DNA of 64,000 bases from Oxyruncus cristatus (GCA_013399855.1 VXAY01007484.1:630212-694211), one strand, 5' to 3'; shown: positions 1-14,365, numbered from the stretch's first letter. Program-made: numbers and translations. The notes: generated from the sequence alone by a model not told the origin.

Positions 1-3000
1 ATTTCTGACATTGAAGGAGTGTGTAAAGAAGAGGAATACATTTAATTATTAAAATATTAAAATAGATATTAAATTTAAATGGGTCAAAAGTATAATATGG
101 ATTTTTTAAAAAATAAAAGAATATTTTAATAATTTTAGAGGATTTTCAGCATGTTTAGAGATAAATTGTTTGCACAAGATGAAACACATTTTGTATTCAA
201 ATTTTCAGTATGTGCCAACACTTACTTGAGTATACCAGTAAAAACATAGGCTAATTTAAATGTTTGCTGGTTTGTATAATTTCTGTAGATAATAGATTAC
301 TGATCTGAACTTTTGTTACATTTACAGTTAGACTCTGATTCCATTTAATATCTTAGAAAATGTTTAAGTTTTAGCACCTTTATATCAACCTTGACATTGA
401 TGCTCTTAGGAGTCATTAAAGCAAACTATGAGTTTAAGTTTTGGTCTGAACAAAGTCACTATTGAAACAAATGATGACCAGCTGATTCATACAAAGAAGA
501 AAGCACTCCCAGAGACCATGTCAATTCTATCATATCAGTGGCTTCCAGCCTTTACTGCTCAGCAACACTGCAGAAATCATAATTGTTCCCTGTGCTTAAA
601 ACAGAAGCTAGGTTTGTAGCAAAAAATGACTTTTTGTGTCATCCACTTGAAATTATATTTACATACATGGACAACATTTGTACCAGTGAAAGCTGTGTAT
701 TTTCACGAACAAATGTTCCTGTGCAGCAAACAGCGAGGACAAAATGAGGGGCCTGGTTGTGGCTCCTTTGAAAGAAAGTGCCCTAAGACACGATTTGCAC
801 AGATTAGCTTAGCTAGAGCTGGAATTAGTTTCTGGTACATTAATAATAACTCTTAGCATATTCCAATCACCTGAGATATCACATACAGGAATTGCACCAT
901 TATAAATGTTTGAAAATCCAAAGTGAAGAAAATTCAAATAATTTTGTGCTTTGCCAAGGGATTGGGCCAGATACAGTTATGTTTCTAATTCATTCAACAA
1001 TATTAAAATAAAATTACTCTATCTAGGGTGTTATTATTAAAAATGTATATAACATAGATGGCATTTTGCTTACCTAAGTGGTTTTACTATAGCAATAACT
1101 CACATCCATTTTCTGTAAGCATTAGAGGCTTGTACTTAGACTCCTTATGAAGGAGTAAGAAAAAGCAAGGGGAAATGAGAGAGCCCACAGCCATTCAAGG
1201 AGAAATAAAGATTTCAACTATTTACAAATACTTGTCCTGACTCCTTGTAATCTACATTAAAGGATACTGACAGATCCCAAACCCAAGCTAACGTGAAATG
1301 ACAGAATTCTCAGATCAGAATGCTGTGAGGGGCCACAGGCTAAATGAGTCAGTGCAGCTTCTCTCCATTGGCATCTCTAAAGTTCTTATTTCCAACATGC
1401 ACACAAACCAATTTCATACTCCTGATTTTGGATCTCAGTGTAAAATACAGGGGACAACTCTCTAACCACCAATAACTTTTTTTTTCTTTAATCCAATTAC
1501 TAGTTGCAAAGATTTTAACTAAATGCAGTTAACTAATACTGATTGTTGTGATTATTTCTCTAGAATGCTATACAAACTTACCTTAGTTTGAAAGTCAAAA
1601 AATAATACCAAAAATTAATTGGAAACAGAGAAAGATACAAGTGTGTATAGCCTAACAAAACTGCTAATTGCTAATTCTTCCTCCCCCCCAAAAAAATGGC
1701 CACAAATTTTACTTCTATTTTTTCTTACTCTGTAATTGTTATTTACCGAATATAAACCTTTGTGTATAAACTGCCTGAGATTCACATCTATTAAGATCCA
1801 GACACTGTGTCCCTGTCCGCAAAAAGTCCTCAGTAAAAGTCTGAAGGTTGTGTAGCCATTGTTATGTTTGCTGCTTCAACTGCTCAACTCCTTCAGCACC
1901 AACAAACAATTTCTAGCCACAGCATCAAGACATCTGTGTGTGAGAATCTGCTATGAATGATGCAACAGAATAAAAATTAGAGTTTCCTCTTCTCATTATC
2001 TTAATCTTGATGGAAGTCTCTGCTCACTGATTTTATGTGTGATAGGGAGAACAAATGCACATCCTGGCCCTGGTGGGTCAAGGTAAAACTGTCCCTGGTG
2101 ATAAAGAGAGATGAAAATTTTCAACATCAATTTCCAACATACAACACTATGTCCTCTACTAGCAGCAAATAACATCTGACACATTCTATGGTGGGTGGTA
2201 TGAGATAATAATGAATTAATATTTTTTTTCTGTAGGACAGTGAAACAGTATAAGTATCTACAGTATTAATACATTAATTTTATACTTCAGAATTAATCAA
2301 AGGGAAAATTATCCAAATACTATGGCAGGCAGAATAGATCTCCCTTTTTTTATACCAAAACAGTGATGTCTGTATTTCCTATTTCTTACTCCTTCCCCTC
2401 AACCTAAGATCAAAGATTATAGCCGCTCTCACACGTTTTCTGAAAATAAAGCATCAGGAAGGCAACAACTTGCTACTCTTTAATCAAAATACTGTAAAAT
2501 ATATTTTTAAAGAAAATCATGCAAAACTCACCATATGAGCAACGCTCACATATCATGTCCTACTCATTCCCCTTCTCTAAATCACATCAAACCTAAAGGA
2601 ACCTGAATTCACATTTGTAGGGACCTTCCACTTTGTTAATCTCCATCATCCCCTTTTCTTACCCCTGTCAGTCAGAAGTGATTGAGAGAAGGCAATTCAG
2701 ACTGCCAAATAAAGGACTTGCAAAAACCATCTATAAGCAAAACTCCAACATTTCCTATGAGCCTAATTTTTATCCATCAGCTTCTTAGCAGACAATTTGT
2801 CTCAGAGAACATCTTTCTATTCACATCAATATCCCACATGCAAACAGCATGGAATTTCACCTTTCCAGATAAAACAGCACATTCTTTATCAAGGATCTTA
2901 CTCTTACTGGTACCTACTTTGTTAAAGAAGAACGAATTGACAAAATGTCTGAGTGAGCTAATGCATTTTTTCCTAAACAAATGGATCAAGAATGTTTCCA

Positions 3001-6000
3001 ATCAAAAGTATTACTCCTGAACATAAACTTTGAATAGATTGCTAATATTTATAAAGTGAAAATAATAATTTGAAAATATTGCCTCAAATCTGCAGTTATT
3101 GAGCATTTTGCAGCCTTCCGATGTTAATCTAAGTGTTCAATCCTGAAGTCTTAGAGAAGGAAATTTGCACTCTCACTTATGCTTCCATGGCTTTGTAACA
3201 GTTCTGAAGCTAGCTTTCTGAGTTATGTTGTCATTAGCAAAACTGACATTATAGGAATGCTACTAATAAGTATGTCCAAACTTGCTGATATTCTGGACAA
3301 GAACACCCACAGGTGTTTTAAGATGAGCATCCAACGACTGTGCTATTTCTGATACAATCTGGAAAATTATGATATGCATGAAAATAAGATGCACTTTGAA
3401 ATTCACATTCAATTTCAATTAGGTCTTTTAATTATTAATTTCTTGGCGCCTTTTAGCTTCATGGGCAATGAAGCTTGCAGATAATTAATTTCTATGTCTG
3501 TACCTAAGCACTTACATCCTCTCACGGGTCATCTGTCATATTTGTCAGCTCAGTGCACATGTCTCATGGCTATGAACAGGTAGCATGGATCAATAAGAAA
3601 AGCAAAAGGCTGACACTATCCACACTGTCCACTGTCCACAGTTTCTCTTTGGAAGAGCTCTAGTCCCATTACACAGAAGGATACATATTTATAGCTGAAA
3701 AGCAAATCACTCCTCAAGCATCCCTCCCAGTTCAGTATCAACTGAAATTCATGTGCTCAGACTGCTTCATTTTAAAAACCAAAGACACAGCAAGTGGGGA
3801 CAATGGGGAAATTAATTTCCAAGTCATTCGGTGTCTGGGAGTTTGTCCCACAAATTATGTCAGATCATGAGAGGTACTTATATCTGGAGATCTAAATCAA
3901 TATTTGAAGGTGAGATTCAGTCTCGAGTTGAGATATTGAAGTGCAGAGATCTACAATGTGAATTTGACATCTATACTTTTTTACTTTTAGTAGAGGTTCC
4001 ACTGACTAATGAAAAGATCCATGAATTAACATGTAAAATAGAAACTCATCTCACATGCAGACACCTTAATTTTAATTTTACAAACAGCCTCGAAAATAAA
4101 AGAATTTCTTTCTTCCCTTTTCATCCTGATGCTCCTCCTGAATCTCAGCTTGATTAGAATTACTCTTTCTGACTACTGATGATCAATTTCTTATTATATT
4201 TCCTCAACACTTTTTGTATTAAAACTTCCATATTGAGCTGCAAGTTGATATCTGATATATTCTAATGTTATATTTGCCTTTGCTACATGGTCCTGTTAGT
4301 TTGGAGTCACAGCTACTACTTTTCTGAGTCTAGTGCTCACTTATTAAAGCTCTCCTCTTTGAAATGCTGATCGTACTGTGTTAAAGAACACATATTTAAT
4401 CACATTTTTAGCAGATTTTTTGTGTTCTGGTAATTTTGAAAAATAAAATGGTAGTACAGAAAACAATTTTTCTTTCAAAAAAAAAACAAAATTCACTTCT
4501 GTTCAACCTGTTTCTTAACAATCTTTCAACATATTTAATTCATCATGAAAATCATGCTTGAACCACATGGAATATCAAACCTGCATTTATTTTCTCTAGA
4601 AAATATTTCTTTTTAAATATTATAAAAAATTAATTTCATTCAGTGTACTTTATTTAAATCATGTTGAATTTTATCTCATAGCTATTTGTTGTCATATCTT
4701 GATTATTATTTTCAAATAATTACTGCTAAAATCTTCGTTGCAAATGATATTAAGCCAACATGCTTTTTGACATCAAGGCATTATCAATCATGTCTTTTTC
4801 TTCATGTTATTAGACAGAAAGCTCTTTTCTACAGAGACACCAATTTCATGTGACACTCTTTTCAGAGTCCCTGTATGGACAACATCTTTCTCCTTTGTGT
4901 GATTACAATTAGGTTTTTTTAAATAAAATAATCTCCAAACTATCATCTTGATCTCTCATCCATCCCTTCTCTATTGATTTGTCTATCATCATCTTTCCCT
5001 CAGTTTTTAATTAGTTAATAATTCGGGGTTGGTTTTTTTTCCTGAATTATCCTTAATACTATCCTAACTCCATTCTCCTCTTTTTGCTTGCCTTCTATTT
5101 ATGAAGTTACAAAACTTTTTGCTATGGTATTTTCTTATTAAAATATGTAGACATACTACACAGGTGGTCTCTCCATGACTTGAGATATTGGCAGGGAAGG
5201 AGGAGAAGTCTATGTTCCTGCTGTGTGCAGCAAGTGTTATGTGAATAGATAAAGCATTTCAGTTTTCATCATAATCAGGCCTCCGGCTTTTTTCCAAAAC
5301 ACAAAAAAAAAAAGGGAGGACAGATAAGTGTTAGGTACGTTGAGGAAAGTATTAATTTCTAAGCCAAATAACTCACCAGCAAATGTGTTTGCAATTCCTT
5401 TGATTGAGCAATTACTCTTTTCCTCATGGTTGGCAACAGGTTTTAGCTAAATAGAAATGTGATTGATAATATACGTAAGATTCATTAGATAATCTTTTAT
5501 ATGCATCTAACCTTCTTTTCTTCCAATCTCAGAATGAAAAACAGTTTTATACCAGGACTTAAGCTGTGTATAAGCTTTTATAATTTGCAAACACTAAAGG
5601 AATGTCCTTTCATTTGTCTGATCCTGACAGTATATTGATGAAAATTATTACTGTTCTGCAAAGCCAATCATCATACTAATGATAAGATGTACACAGAGCA
5701 TTGAACACCGAGCATCTTGATAGGAAAACGAAACTTACAGAAAGAGGAAATGAAGGAAGCTTGCATCCCTGTCAGTTTCTAAAGCGTTTCTTCAAACGTG
5801 TGACATATCATAACAAAATTTCAGGCCTTTTTATTTGCTGGAAAAAAAATCCAAAACCTGAAAACTTTGGGGCAGAGACATTTGTTTAATATAATCATGT
5901 TTTCTATAAAATTACCTGTAGACAAATAATGTGACTCAAATACTGATGTATATTTGTTTAGAGCAAGACAGGATGCATCCTCAGGTTGCACTAGGGAACC

Positions 6001-7730
6001 TGAGCGCTGACATGTCCTTCCGCTGCCCCATTCACTTTTGAAGCTATTATTTTCTTCTGTCTCTCTGCTGAGAGCAGTGACTGGTTTCACGTATGAACTG
6101 AACCAAAGCACACTTTTCACGGGAATGTAATTCTGTTTTCTCCACCACAATGTTTATAAACCTCAGACCATAAAGCACCATTTTTTTACAGAATCAGGAA
6201 ATAGGGGATATTATTCTTTCCCTGAGGAAAAAAAAAGAAAGAAAAAAAAAAAGAACTAAAAAAAGAAGAAGATATGCTGTTCCATATTAGTGATTTAGTC
6301 TGAGCACATTATTGAATCTTAAGCCTTTGGTAAATCACTCCTAATATAAATCAAAGGTAACTCAGCTTTGCACTTTTAACACATCCAGCCTAGAAAGGGA
6401 ATTCCTTCCCTTTCCTGGCTGCTGAAGAGTCCAACCCAGACGTGTTAAAATTGCCATACTCCTGGTTAAATATTTCTGAAGAGTAAATTACAACCTTGTA
6501 CCCTCTATGATTTTTGATCATAGACTCAACAGGGGACTCCCGGTAGAATGAGTGTCAGTCACTACTGTAACAAAGTCCTCTCTGGGGAGGTATATCTAAA
6601 AAACCAACCATCGCTGAGGAACAGCCACCCATCTGCTTAGAGTCTCTAACACAGAAGTCTTACCTTAGTTTTCAGATACGGAAGAAGGAAACACTCCATC
6701 TCCACCACTTGTACAGGACTTTTGAAAGCATTTGCTGGGGATTATGTGATTTCAGTGTCCATGGCTCCTGGTGGGTTTCCACCTACAACTCCTAAGACCA
6801 TTGAGAGAACCATAACCACTATCTAACCTGGGAAGGGATACACAACACCTGCAAGGGCTTGACTTAAATGCCATGGAAGAGTTACCATCTTCCTTTTAGG
6901 CTTGTAGTTCTCTGTCAGGAAAGGAACAGTGATTATTTACTTCTCTACCAGGGCTGCAGCTTTAAGATAGAATAAATTCAGGTTCTTTGTAATTTTAGAA
7001 TAGCAAAAACATGTTAATTTTCATGCAACCTAATGGACTTTATGATTAATATTGTGTAAGCAAAGCCAAAATTTTAAGCTCCTAAATGTGAATGGTTGAA
7101 CATTTCTCATGAGTATACTTCAGTGGGGCTACTTGCCAAGAGGTGTAGTGGTGCTGCAATCATACAGACTCAAAGAAAAAAATAAAATCCAATCTACAAA
7201 AAAGCCAAGATAAGTCCCTTCGCTGTGTAGCAAGGCCATAAATTATATTTTGAGCAGATACAATTAATTTAATGTACTTTTTTTCTGACCTTCTTTTGCT
7301 TTTTGCTTTTCATTATTCTCAGATCTGATTTCTAAGGTAATTTTTAAAATAAATTGAATAGCCTGTGCTTGATATTGAAATGGGATTTGACAATAATATA
7401 GTGATGAAACTTTAAAGACAAATTATGAAGGATTACCTTTTTAAGCTTTTTACAAAAGTTTTATTAAAATTCACCACTAATAAGTGTCAAAAGGATACTA
7501 ATTCACTGATGCTTCCAAAATGAAAATTTTGAATTAAGGAAGGAGGAGTAAAATGGGTTTATTAAAATCTTTTTGAAACAGAAGATAATCCAGTTATCAT
7601 CTTCATCATGCCTTGCTACAGAGACAGCAGTCATCAATTCTATTTATTATCTCTAAAAGACACCAGCATGGAATTTGGCTGCTAGGATGGGAGATATATA
7701 TATATATATTTATCTATTTATCCTTCTCAG
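1..7730 (+). other. CNTN6: Intron upstream of the first visible exon (partial)
   Basis: I see no coding exon here. The short open frames (for example at 428-856, 2682-3020 and 3831-4157) lack splice borders, Ig or FNIII motifs and any codon signature. The sequence is AT-rich with scattered T and A runs and one purine tract at 6224-6273. The 5' half of Ig5 and everything before it must lie upstream of base 1. No interspersed repeat was recognised. Confidence 0.75.
6224..6273. repeat. A-rich purine low-complexity tract
   Basis: About 50 bases are almost entirely A with interspersed G (runs of AAAAG and AAGAAG). It is intronic, with no associated element ends seen. Confidence 0.7.
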
Positions 7731-7858
7731 GATAACTATTCTTCCACATGGGAGTCTGCGAATCCTGAATGCTTCCAAGTCTGATGAAGGACGGTACTTA
7801 TGCCAAGGTGTAAATGTATTTGGATCTGCAGAAATCATTGCATCAGTATCTGTTAAAG
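7731..7858 (+). CDS. CNTN6: CNTN6 exon: C-terminal half of Ig5
   Basis: 128 nt, entered with one base completing an Arg codon (acceptor CCTTCTCAG/G) and left in phase 1 (donor AAAG/GTATGA). It encodes [14 protein letters not shown], then the Ig E-F signature [10 protein letters not shown], then [21 protein letters not shown] is the D-x-G-x-Y-x-C motif whose Cys pairs with the B-strand Cys in the upstream exon, not in this window. An N-A-S sequon in LNASK is a likely N-glycosylation site. A (TA)n run ends about 20 bases before the acceptor. Reading on into the intron gives a stop after a few codons, which supports the donor. The wider open frame from 7675 includes intron translated by chance. 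Confidence 0.93.
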
Positions 7859-8780
7859 GTATGAAGAAATAATTTGATGATAATGATTATTTGTCTTGAC
7901 TAATATTTAAATATTAATTAGAACCCCCCAGCCAATCCCCCAATAACAGGATTGTAGAGGCAGAATAAAAAGGCATTTCCAACATGTTAGGGGGACAAAA
8001 CTCCATCTGGTCAAACATTGTACTCCTGCATCAAATTGCATATTCAGCTGTTATATCATAGATGTGTCAGAAGAATTACTATATACATTAAATCGCTCAA
8101 ATTATGAATACCTCTATAAGTAAAAGAATCAATATACCTTTGGACATATTGTAGCTTTGGGAACTCACCCCTACCTTTTTCTGCATGGGAACAAACCTTT
8201 AGATTTAAGTGATAATTGTATCAATATAAAATCTAAAGAAAGATAGTTCCGTAGAAGACCAACAATAATCAAACCACTGAGTTGCAGTCCATTTCTAGGC
8301 CATTTTTTTTTTTTTCATTTTTCAGCTGAATTCATGTATGATCATGGATTTTGTTTGTAGGGGGGGTTGTAGGGTTTTTCTACTTCATTTTTCAAGCTTC
8401 TTCCTAAATTTCGTAATCCAGGAAACATCCTTTTTTATTTTATGTTACAAAACTGAAATTTTCATGCAATCATAATATTCCAGGTGCTGCAGCCCTGCAA
8501 AAAACAGTTGATTTTCCTGAAAATAATGAAATTGATTAATTAATCCATCTCAGAGGTCCTACAGATTGTTGTTTAAGATTCTGCCTTATTGCTTCCAAAC
8601 TGTCTGTATCTTCTGAACCCCACTGTCACACCTCAGTGTACACTAGGAATATAGCTCAGTATTTGACAGCGTGTGTTTGAAACAAATAGGAAATGAGTAG
8701 CAGTACTCAATCATATTATTTTGGTCTAGCACTGTAAGTGGACTTCCATCTAAATGTTCCTAATCCTTCTGTTTTTCAAG
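7859..8780 (+). other. CNTN6: Intron between Ig5 and Ig6 (922 bp, phase 1)
   Basis: Short intron with a GTATGA donor and a TTTTTCAAG acceptor. It holds a T13 run near 8303-8315 and a G7 run near 8361. No coding or mobile element was seen. Confidence 0.85.
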
Positions 8781-8956
8781 AACCTACAAGAATAGAGCTG
8801 ACTCCCAAGAAGGTAGAGTTAACGGTTGGAGAAAGCATTGTCCTCAGTTGCAAAGCCCTTCATGACAGCACACTTGATGTCACTTTCTATTGGACTCTCA
8901 ATGGGCAGCCAATTGACTTTGAAAAAGAAGGTGGACACTTTGAAAGCATCAAGGCA
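8781..8956 (+). CDS. CNTN6: CNTN6 exon: N-terminal part of Ig6
   Basis: 176 nt. The first two bases (AA) complete a Glu codon with the G of the previous exon; it ends in phase 0 at GCA/GTAAGT, a consensus donor. It encodes [18 protein letters not shown], then [11 protein letters not shown] with the B-strand Cys of Ig6, then VTFYWTLNG with the core Trp, and [13 protein letters not shown]. The matching F-strand Cys is in the next exon 12 kb away. The long hydrophilic loop after the Trp ([11 protein letters not shown]) is typical of contactin Ig6. Open frame upstream to 8738 is intronic. The opposite-strand open frames across this exon look like shadows. Confidence 0.95.
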
Positions 8957-11900
8957 GTAAGTGACCATGCACTTGTCATCTGTGTGCTGTGAACTGACAG
9001 GAATTGGCATGCTTTTATATGTCTCCCATTTACCAAATTCTGACCAAATTGAAAGGTGACTGGTTTCACTAACACTGGAAACAAATGTTGGCTAGAAGAG
9101 GTGCAAAAATGCAGGTCACCAGAATTACTCCAAGTAATTTTTATCAAGAAGATATTAAATTTAAAGTTATGCATCCTATTATTAATGAGTTATCTGATAA
9201 TATTTGTGAAAGGAGTTTTCATCAAATCCTGTTTACATTCTTCTTCTGACTTCAATATAGAAAGGATGCTGCTATAAGCATTGACGTCTTTCTCATAGAT
9301 AACATGGCTGTTGAAATGCTCTTACCTTCCAATGCTTTACTTGCCTAGTGTGTATTTTAATATCTGAATAGTAAGGACTATATTTTATTTATCAACTCCC
9401 CTGTATGAGGTACATTCTAACTGTGCAACCATTATTTAAGTCTATAAGAATCATATGGAAAAAATAGGCATACCAAGTTTAAATATTACCACTTGATTCA
9501 AAAATGGTTTCATATACTCAAACAGTATGATAAAGTAATTCAAACCTGTCTCATGTAAAATAGTTTGAACTTTTCTTAGTAGAAAGAAATTTTTAATGTG
9601 AACAAGTTTGGAAATAGAATGTACAGTCATTTAACTCAGTCTTCTCACTAATGAAATGTAAATCAAATGTCTATGCTATTTTAACAGGGAAAAATGGAGA
9701 TCACAAAGGAAAGGGCAGGAAATTTTAAAACTTAATATATCCAATCTGAGTACAACGTAGCAAAGTTAACTGCATTAAAAATCTTGTCAGTTGCAATCAA
9801 TTTATTCTTCTTCTTGCCTTTATGGAAGTCATACTGTACTCTCTTGGTGGTGGGTTTGTTTTTAAAATTTGATTTTACTTCAATAATCCTGTTAATTGAA
9901 AAACATTAGTGATGTATATTTTAGTGTGAAGGTTATTAGCATAGTTATCTTCATTTGAGGAATACAACAATCAAAATGCAGCACTAAATGTGTAGGAAGG
10001 TAAACTATTTTTTAAATTGCATGAGTTGATCTTGAATCCAATGCTTTTTAATGGAGTATGTTTAAGAAAAATAATATCCTCTACGTGCATGAAGTCATAC
10101 ATCCTTTTTTTCTGCACACACTGATACTTTGTCAGGTAAAAATATGTTCAGATCTGCTTGGGTTTTGTTTATTCATTTTAAAGCCTGACAAATTGAACAT
10201 TATTTGAATGGACTCCTGTTAATAACAAAACTACTGTAAACCTCTCATCCCTGGTTGCATCACTCATACTTTCACTGTGGCAGACCCAGGTATTAAGTAT
10301 GATGAGCATTCTGATGCTTAATGCAGTGTTATAAAAGCTATCAAAAAACTAACATTTATTTGGGCAGCAGATAAATTTTCACTTGCTAAAATTGCATGCT
10401 CACTAGGAATTACAATTAAAAGGAAAAACTTCTCTTAAAAAAATCCATATTGCCTTGCTTGTTTTCAAATTATATCTGTAGTATTTTATACCAAAAAAAA
10501 AGTGTTATCGTTTTTCATATTGAGAAGTAATTTTTATACAAATTGAAGTTGGTTTTGCTGTTATTTACTGATCTATCAAGGATTTAGTACCTATAGCAAT
10601 TTAGGTAGTTCAAGGACTTGCCTGGCAAAAAGATAAGTGTGGTAAGGGTGTCAGGTTGAACAAAGCTGTGCATGAATGGAATGTTAATGAAAAGGGATCA
10701 AATGAATTCAACTGGACTGACAGCTCAGACTGCAATCTAGGAAAGGAAATCATCGCAAATGTTGTGTATGCATAACTCCACAGTGCATTTGGTAGAAGAA
10801 GAATAATGCAAGGGGTTATATAAAGCCAGAATCCTTTGGCATCAGTAAAGTCTTACTTTTTCCAACAACAGACTGGATAACTAGGTTCTGTGAGGGATAA
10901 CCTGTGTAATTAATAGAAACAATTTTGCATGGAAGTCTGAATTTCCAAAATTTCCTTCTAGCAGCACAGTGAGCCCATGAGCACAGAAAATATGGACTTG
11001 TCTGGTTTTACTAGGATAGCTTTTGTTTTCTGTCCATTGTGCTAAATCTAGAAGTCCTGCTCAAAATTCTATTCAAAATTTTCTTTTCTAAGATCTCCAC
11101 TGACCTTAATTTTCTCATGGAGGTATCCTTTTTCTACCTAAAAATAACCGATTTTGTCAGTAAATTTTCATCCAACTATCGTCATTCCAACTCTGTGTTT
11201 GAAAGCCAATATTGTTTTTATGGCAGTCAAGCAAAATGATTTACTGTGGTTGTCCACAGCCTGGTGGACAGTAGCATTCTTTGTGTCCCTCACCTTCACC
11301 TGCATAAGAATTTTCAGACTCAGGAAAGTGATTTACTCTCAATATCTCCTTGGTCTTTGATCTTAACTGAAACTGCCACGATGGGAAGCAATAAGCACAA
11401 CTTGTCATGTTATATTTTAAAGCGGTTATTTGTTCACGTGGAAGTGAGTTGAAATCTACTGTTTCACCTAAATAAGTCCAGAAAAAGATTGGGCAATGCA
11501 TTTAAGTACCACCTAGCACTGGAGACTTCAATCTTATAACCTAGAACCTTTGAAAGTAAATAAATTTGCACCTCTGCTAATATTTTCAAGTCTTTTCTTG
11601 GTTTGTTGTATTACTTTAAGCATATTTTAGAAGTTAGGATTAAAATTACCTAAGCATTTTCTAAAAAGGCAGCGCTAAGTTCTACACTACATGGAATCAA
11701 TTATAACAGCAGGCTATTAATAATAATGTCTTTCCTCTTTATCTGACATAAACCTAAACAAGGCTAATTAAATAGGGGGTTTACTTAATAACCTCCTTCC
11801 TCCCCACATGAGAAAAAAAAAAAAATAGTTCTCAGAAGTCTTGTAGAAGATATATGGTCTATGCACTGAGAATTTCAGTTCAGGTTAAAGCTGCAATATC

Positions 11901-12423
11901 AACCTCATTGCTATCAATGTGCTTCACGGTTTGTCGCAATCCATTCCTGATTGAAGAGGCTGAACACAGACATTACTGTCTACTCAAATTGCCAGATATT
12001 TCAGCCCTGTGCTCATTACCAGATTTTGCCCATTTGTCATGTTACAGCAATTATATATTTGAGTGATCAGAAGCAGTTTAAAAATTTAAAAAAAAAAAAC
12101 TTTCTTTTGATAATACCAATTTCTTTTAAATTAGGGATGGTACAAAATGGAATAAGGATTCCTGAAATTTGTGTTTTATGACTGGTAACTACAAACCAAA
12201 ATCCAGACACAGTATAATACTGCACTTTATCGTATGTTGCTTCCATGATACAAACAGTTCTAGTGAACTGATTGAATTTATATCATGCTGAATTAGAAAG
12301 AGACTCCAAATATTTCCTAGAACTGAACAAGTATGTAAAGTGATGCAGGCAAGTGCTTGTGTCTTTGGCTATGAATAGAGAGTAAGGGAGAGGGATGATA
12401 AGTAACATGTCATCTTGTTTGGG

Positions 12424-12780
12424 TTGGAGAAAGGGAGACTGAGGGAGGACCTTATAGCCCTCTACAGCTACGTGAAAGGGGTTGTAGCGAGGTGGGGATT
12501 GGTGTCTTCTCCCAGCTAACAAGTGACAGGATGAGAGGAAATTACCAGGTTATACCAGGGGAGATTTAGGTCAGATATCAGAAAAAATTCTTCACTGAAA
12601 GGGTGGTCAGACATCGGAACAGGATGCCCAAGGAAGTGGTGGAATCACCAATCCTGAAAGTGTTCAAAAGGAGTGTGGACATTACAGCTGGCGGTATAGC
12701 GTAGTAAACACAGAGGTGCTGGGTTAATGGTTGGACTCAGTGATCTCAGAGGTCTTTTTCGGCCTTAAAGATTCTATGAT
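12424..12780 (+). mobile_element. CR1 LINE, 5'-truncated 3' end
   Basis: About 357 bp. It starts in the end of ORF2 (TTGGAGAAAGGGAGACTGAGG, then ACCTTATAGCCCTCTACAGC), continues through the CR1 3' UTR phrases GGTGGTCAGACATCGGAACAGG, AGTGGTGGAATCACC and TTGGACTCAGTGATCTCAGAGG, and finishes with ATTCTATGAT, the CR1 terminal octamer repeat. CR1 is the main avian non-LTR retrotransposon; 5' truncation and lack of a poly-A tail are normal for it. Divergence looks moderate. It is inert, lying in an intron in the same orientation as the gene. Confidence 0.93.
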
Positions 12781-14338
12781 CTCCTCTATTTAATTTTATT
12801 TTGGAGAAGGGAGATAACCAATCATTTTGGAAAATGGGAGCCTCTTAACATTCCTGAATACCAATTTCTATTAAAAATTATTATAATAAAGAAGTAATGA
12901 AGTACAGTCAGGTAATTTTAACACTGGTTTGTTCTTTTAAGGTATTTTGTATCTTTACTTGTTTACAAGAAATGTTCTAATGCAAAAAATCTTGGGACAA
13001 ATAACAGATATTTCATGACAGTCCATTCTTTCCCCCGTTTACTTGCAGCTGATGGATCATTTAACTGTTTGGCACAGTGTTATCTTGGGCTATAACAGCA
13101 CAGCAGATTGTTTGAACAACTGATCAATATCAGCCTTCTTAATGCTACAGCCTTCCATTTACAGCTCTGCTGCCTGTTTTGCACTTGCAGCTCTGCAGCT
13201 TTTCTCCCCAACAGCTGTGGCAGTGCTTTCTGGAGCTTTCTTGGCAGTATTTCTCCCTTGCAGTTCTTACACTGCTAATTCCCTGGTTTTGCTCTTGAGG
13301 CCTTGTACGCAATCATGTTGTTACAGAGAAGCATCATGGGAAGAAGCTCCCTCGGTCCTGAAACTCACCCCTACTTCTTGCCCTCTTTCTTTGTCTTTTG
13401 TTTTGTAAACCAAGCTACAGCATACAGCGAAGTAGGTAATGGTCATATAAATACTTAATTAGTATTATCCAACAATATATGTACACAGAAACTTAACAAT
13501 CAATCACTGTACAACAACTGCTCTTATTTAGCATATTCCAATTAAAATTAACAAATAGGAAGATGAAGCAGATCCCAAAAAAAAAGGAAAAAAGTAATCA
13601 CCATCATCTTCCTCATTGACACCTACTGCATTGGAAGGATCCTCATATTCCTTCTGACTAGCCACCAGGAAGAGTCTTCCATTTTCATTTTTTCTCTCTC
13701 CTTAATGTTTTGATTTTTTTTTTATTTCTCACCTAGTTTGCTTTCTTTGCTAGAGCTGGTATGTGCTACCATCTACAGACCCTGCTAATAAATCTCTGGC
13801 CATGTAAGGCTGACAAAAAACTCTTTATGCAGCAAATTAATGAAATCTCAATCACGTGTCTGTTTTTGTGCTCCCTGTTTTGATGCACTGTCAAAATGGC
13901 ACACTTGTCCCATGTGGGTTTTGCTTTCGTTGATGTAATTTTCTTCATCACTATCACCACCCTTCCACTCTGAGCATATGAGTACCATGATGCTTTCTTT
14001 TCCCCTCTTTCTGCATCTTTAAATACAAGCTCAGGTACCACACACAATTAGGTCTTTTCCTTTTTTCTCCTGGTAACATCTCAGATACAGAACATGGATT
14101 GAGCAGCATGAGTGTAGTGGGCCTCTCTGTCCTGAAGCTTGACATTTCATATCCCATCTCTTTTCTCATTCCTTCCGCTCTCAGTGCTTTTTCTATGTTT
14201 TATTTAAACCCTAGATTTCACAAACCCACCCCAGTACATGACATAATACCTGACATCTGATACTCATTTTTCTTCATCTCTTTTTCTACCTTCTCTGGAT
14301 AAAATTAATCAAACTCATTTGCAGAAATTCAAGCTGCA

Positions 14339-14365
14339 CTTGAGATGCACTTGCAGCATCTCAAG
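14339..14365. repeat. Perfect 10-bp inverted repeat, 7-nt loop
   Basis: CTTGAGATGC, a 7-base loop, then GCATCTCAAG: a perfect stem in the middle of an intron. No function is known. A 10-bp perfect stem can occur by chance in 64 kb. Confidence 0.6.

Noticed and set aside
1..7730. Search for the preceding Ig5 exon
   Set aside because: No Ig B/C-strand pattern (Cys then Trp) with suitable acceptor and phase-2 donor was found, so the exon is presumed to lie upstream of the window.
13142..13408. 88-codon hydrophobic open frame
   Set aside because: Rich in Leu, Ala, Ser and Cys from a pyrimidine-rich stretch; no splice borders fitting the CNTN6 phases and no recognisable domain.
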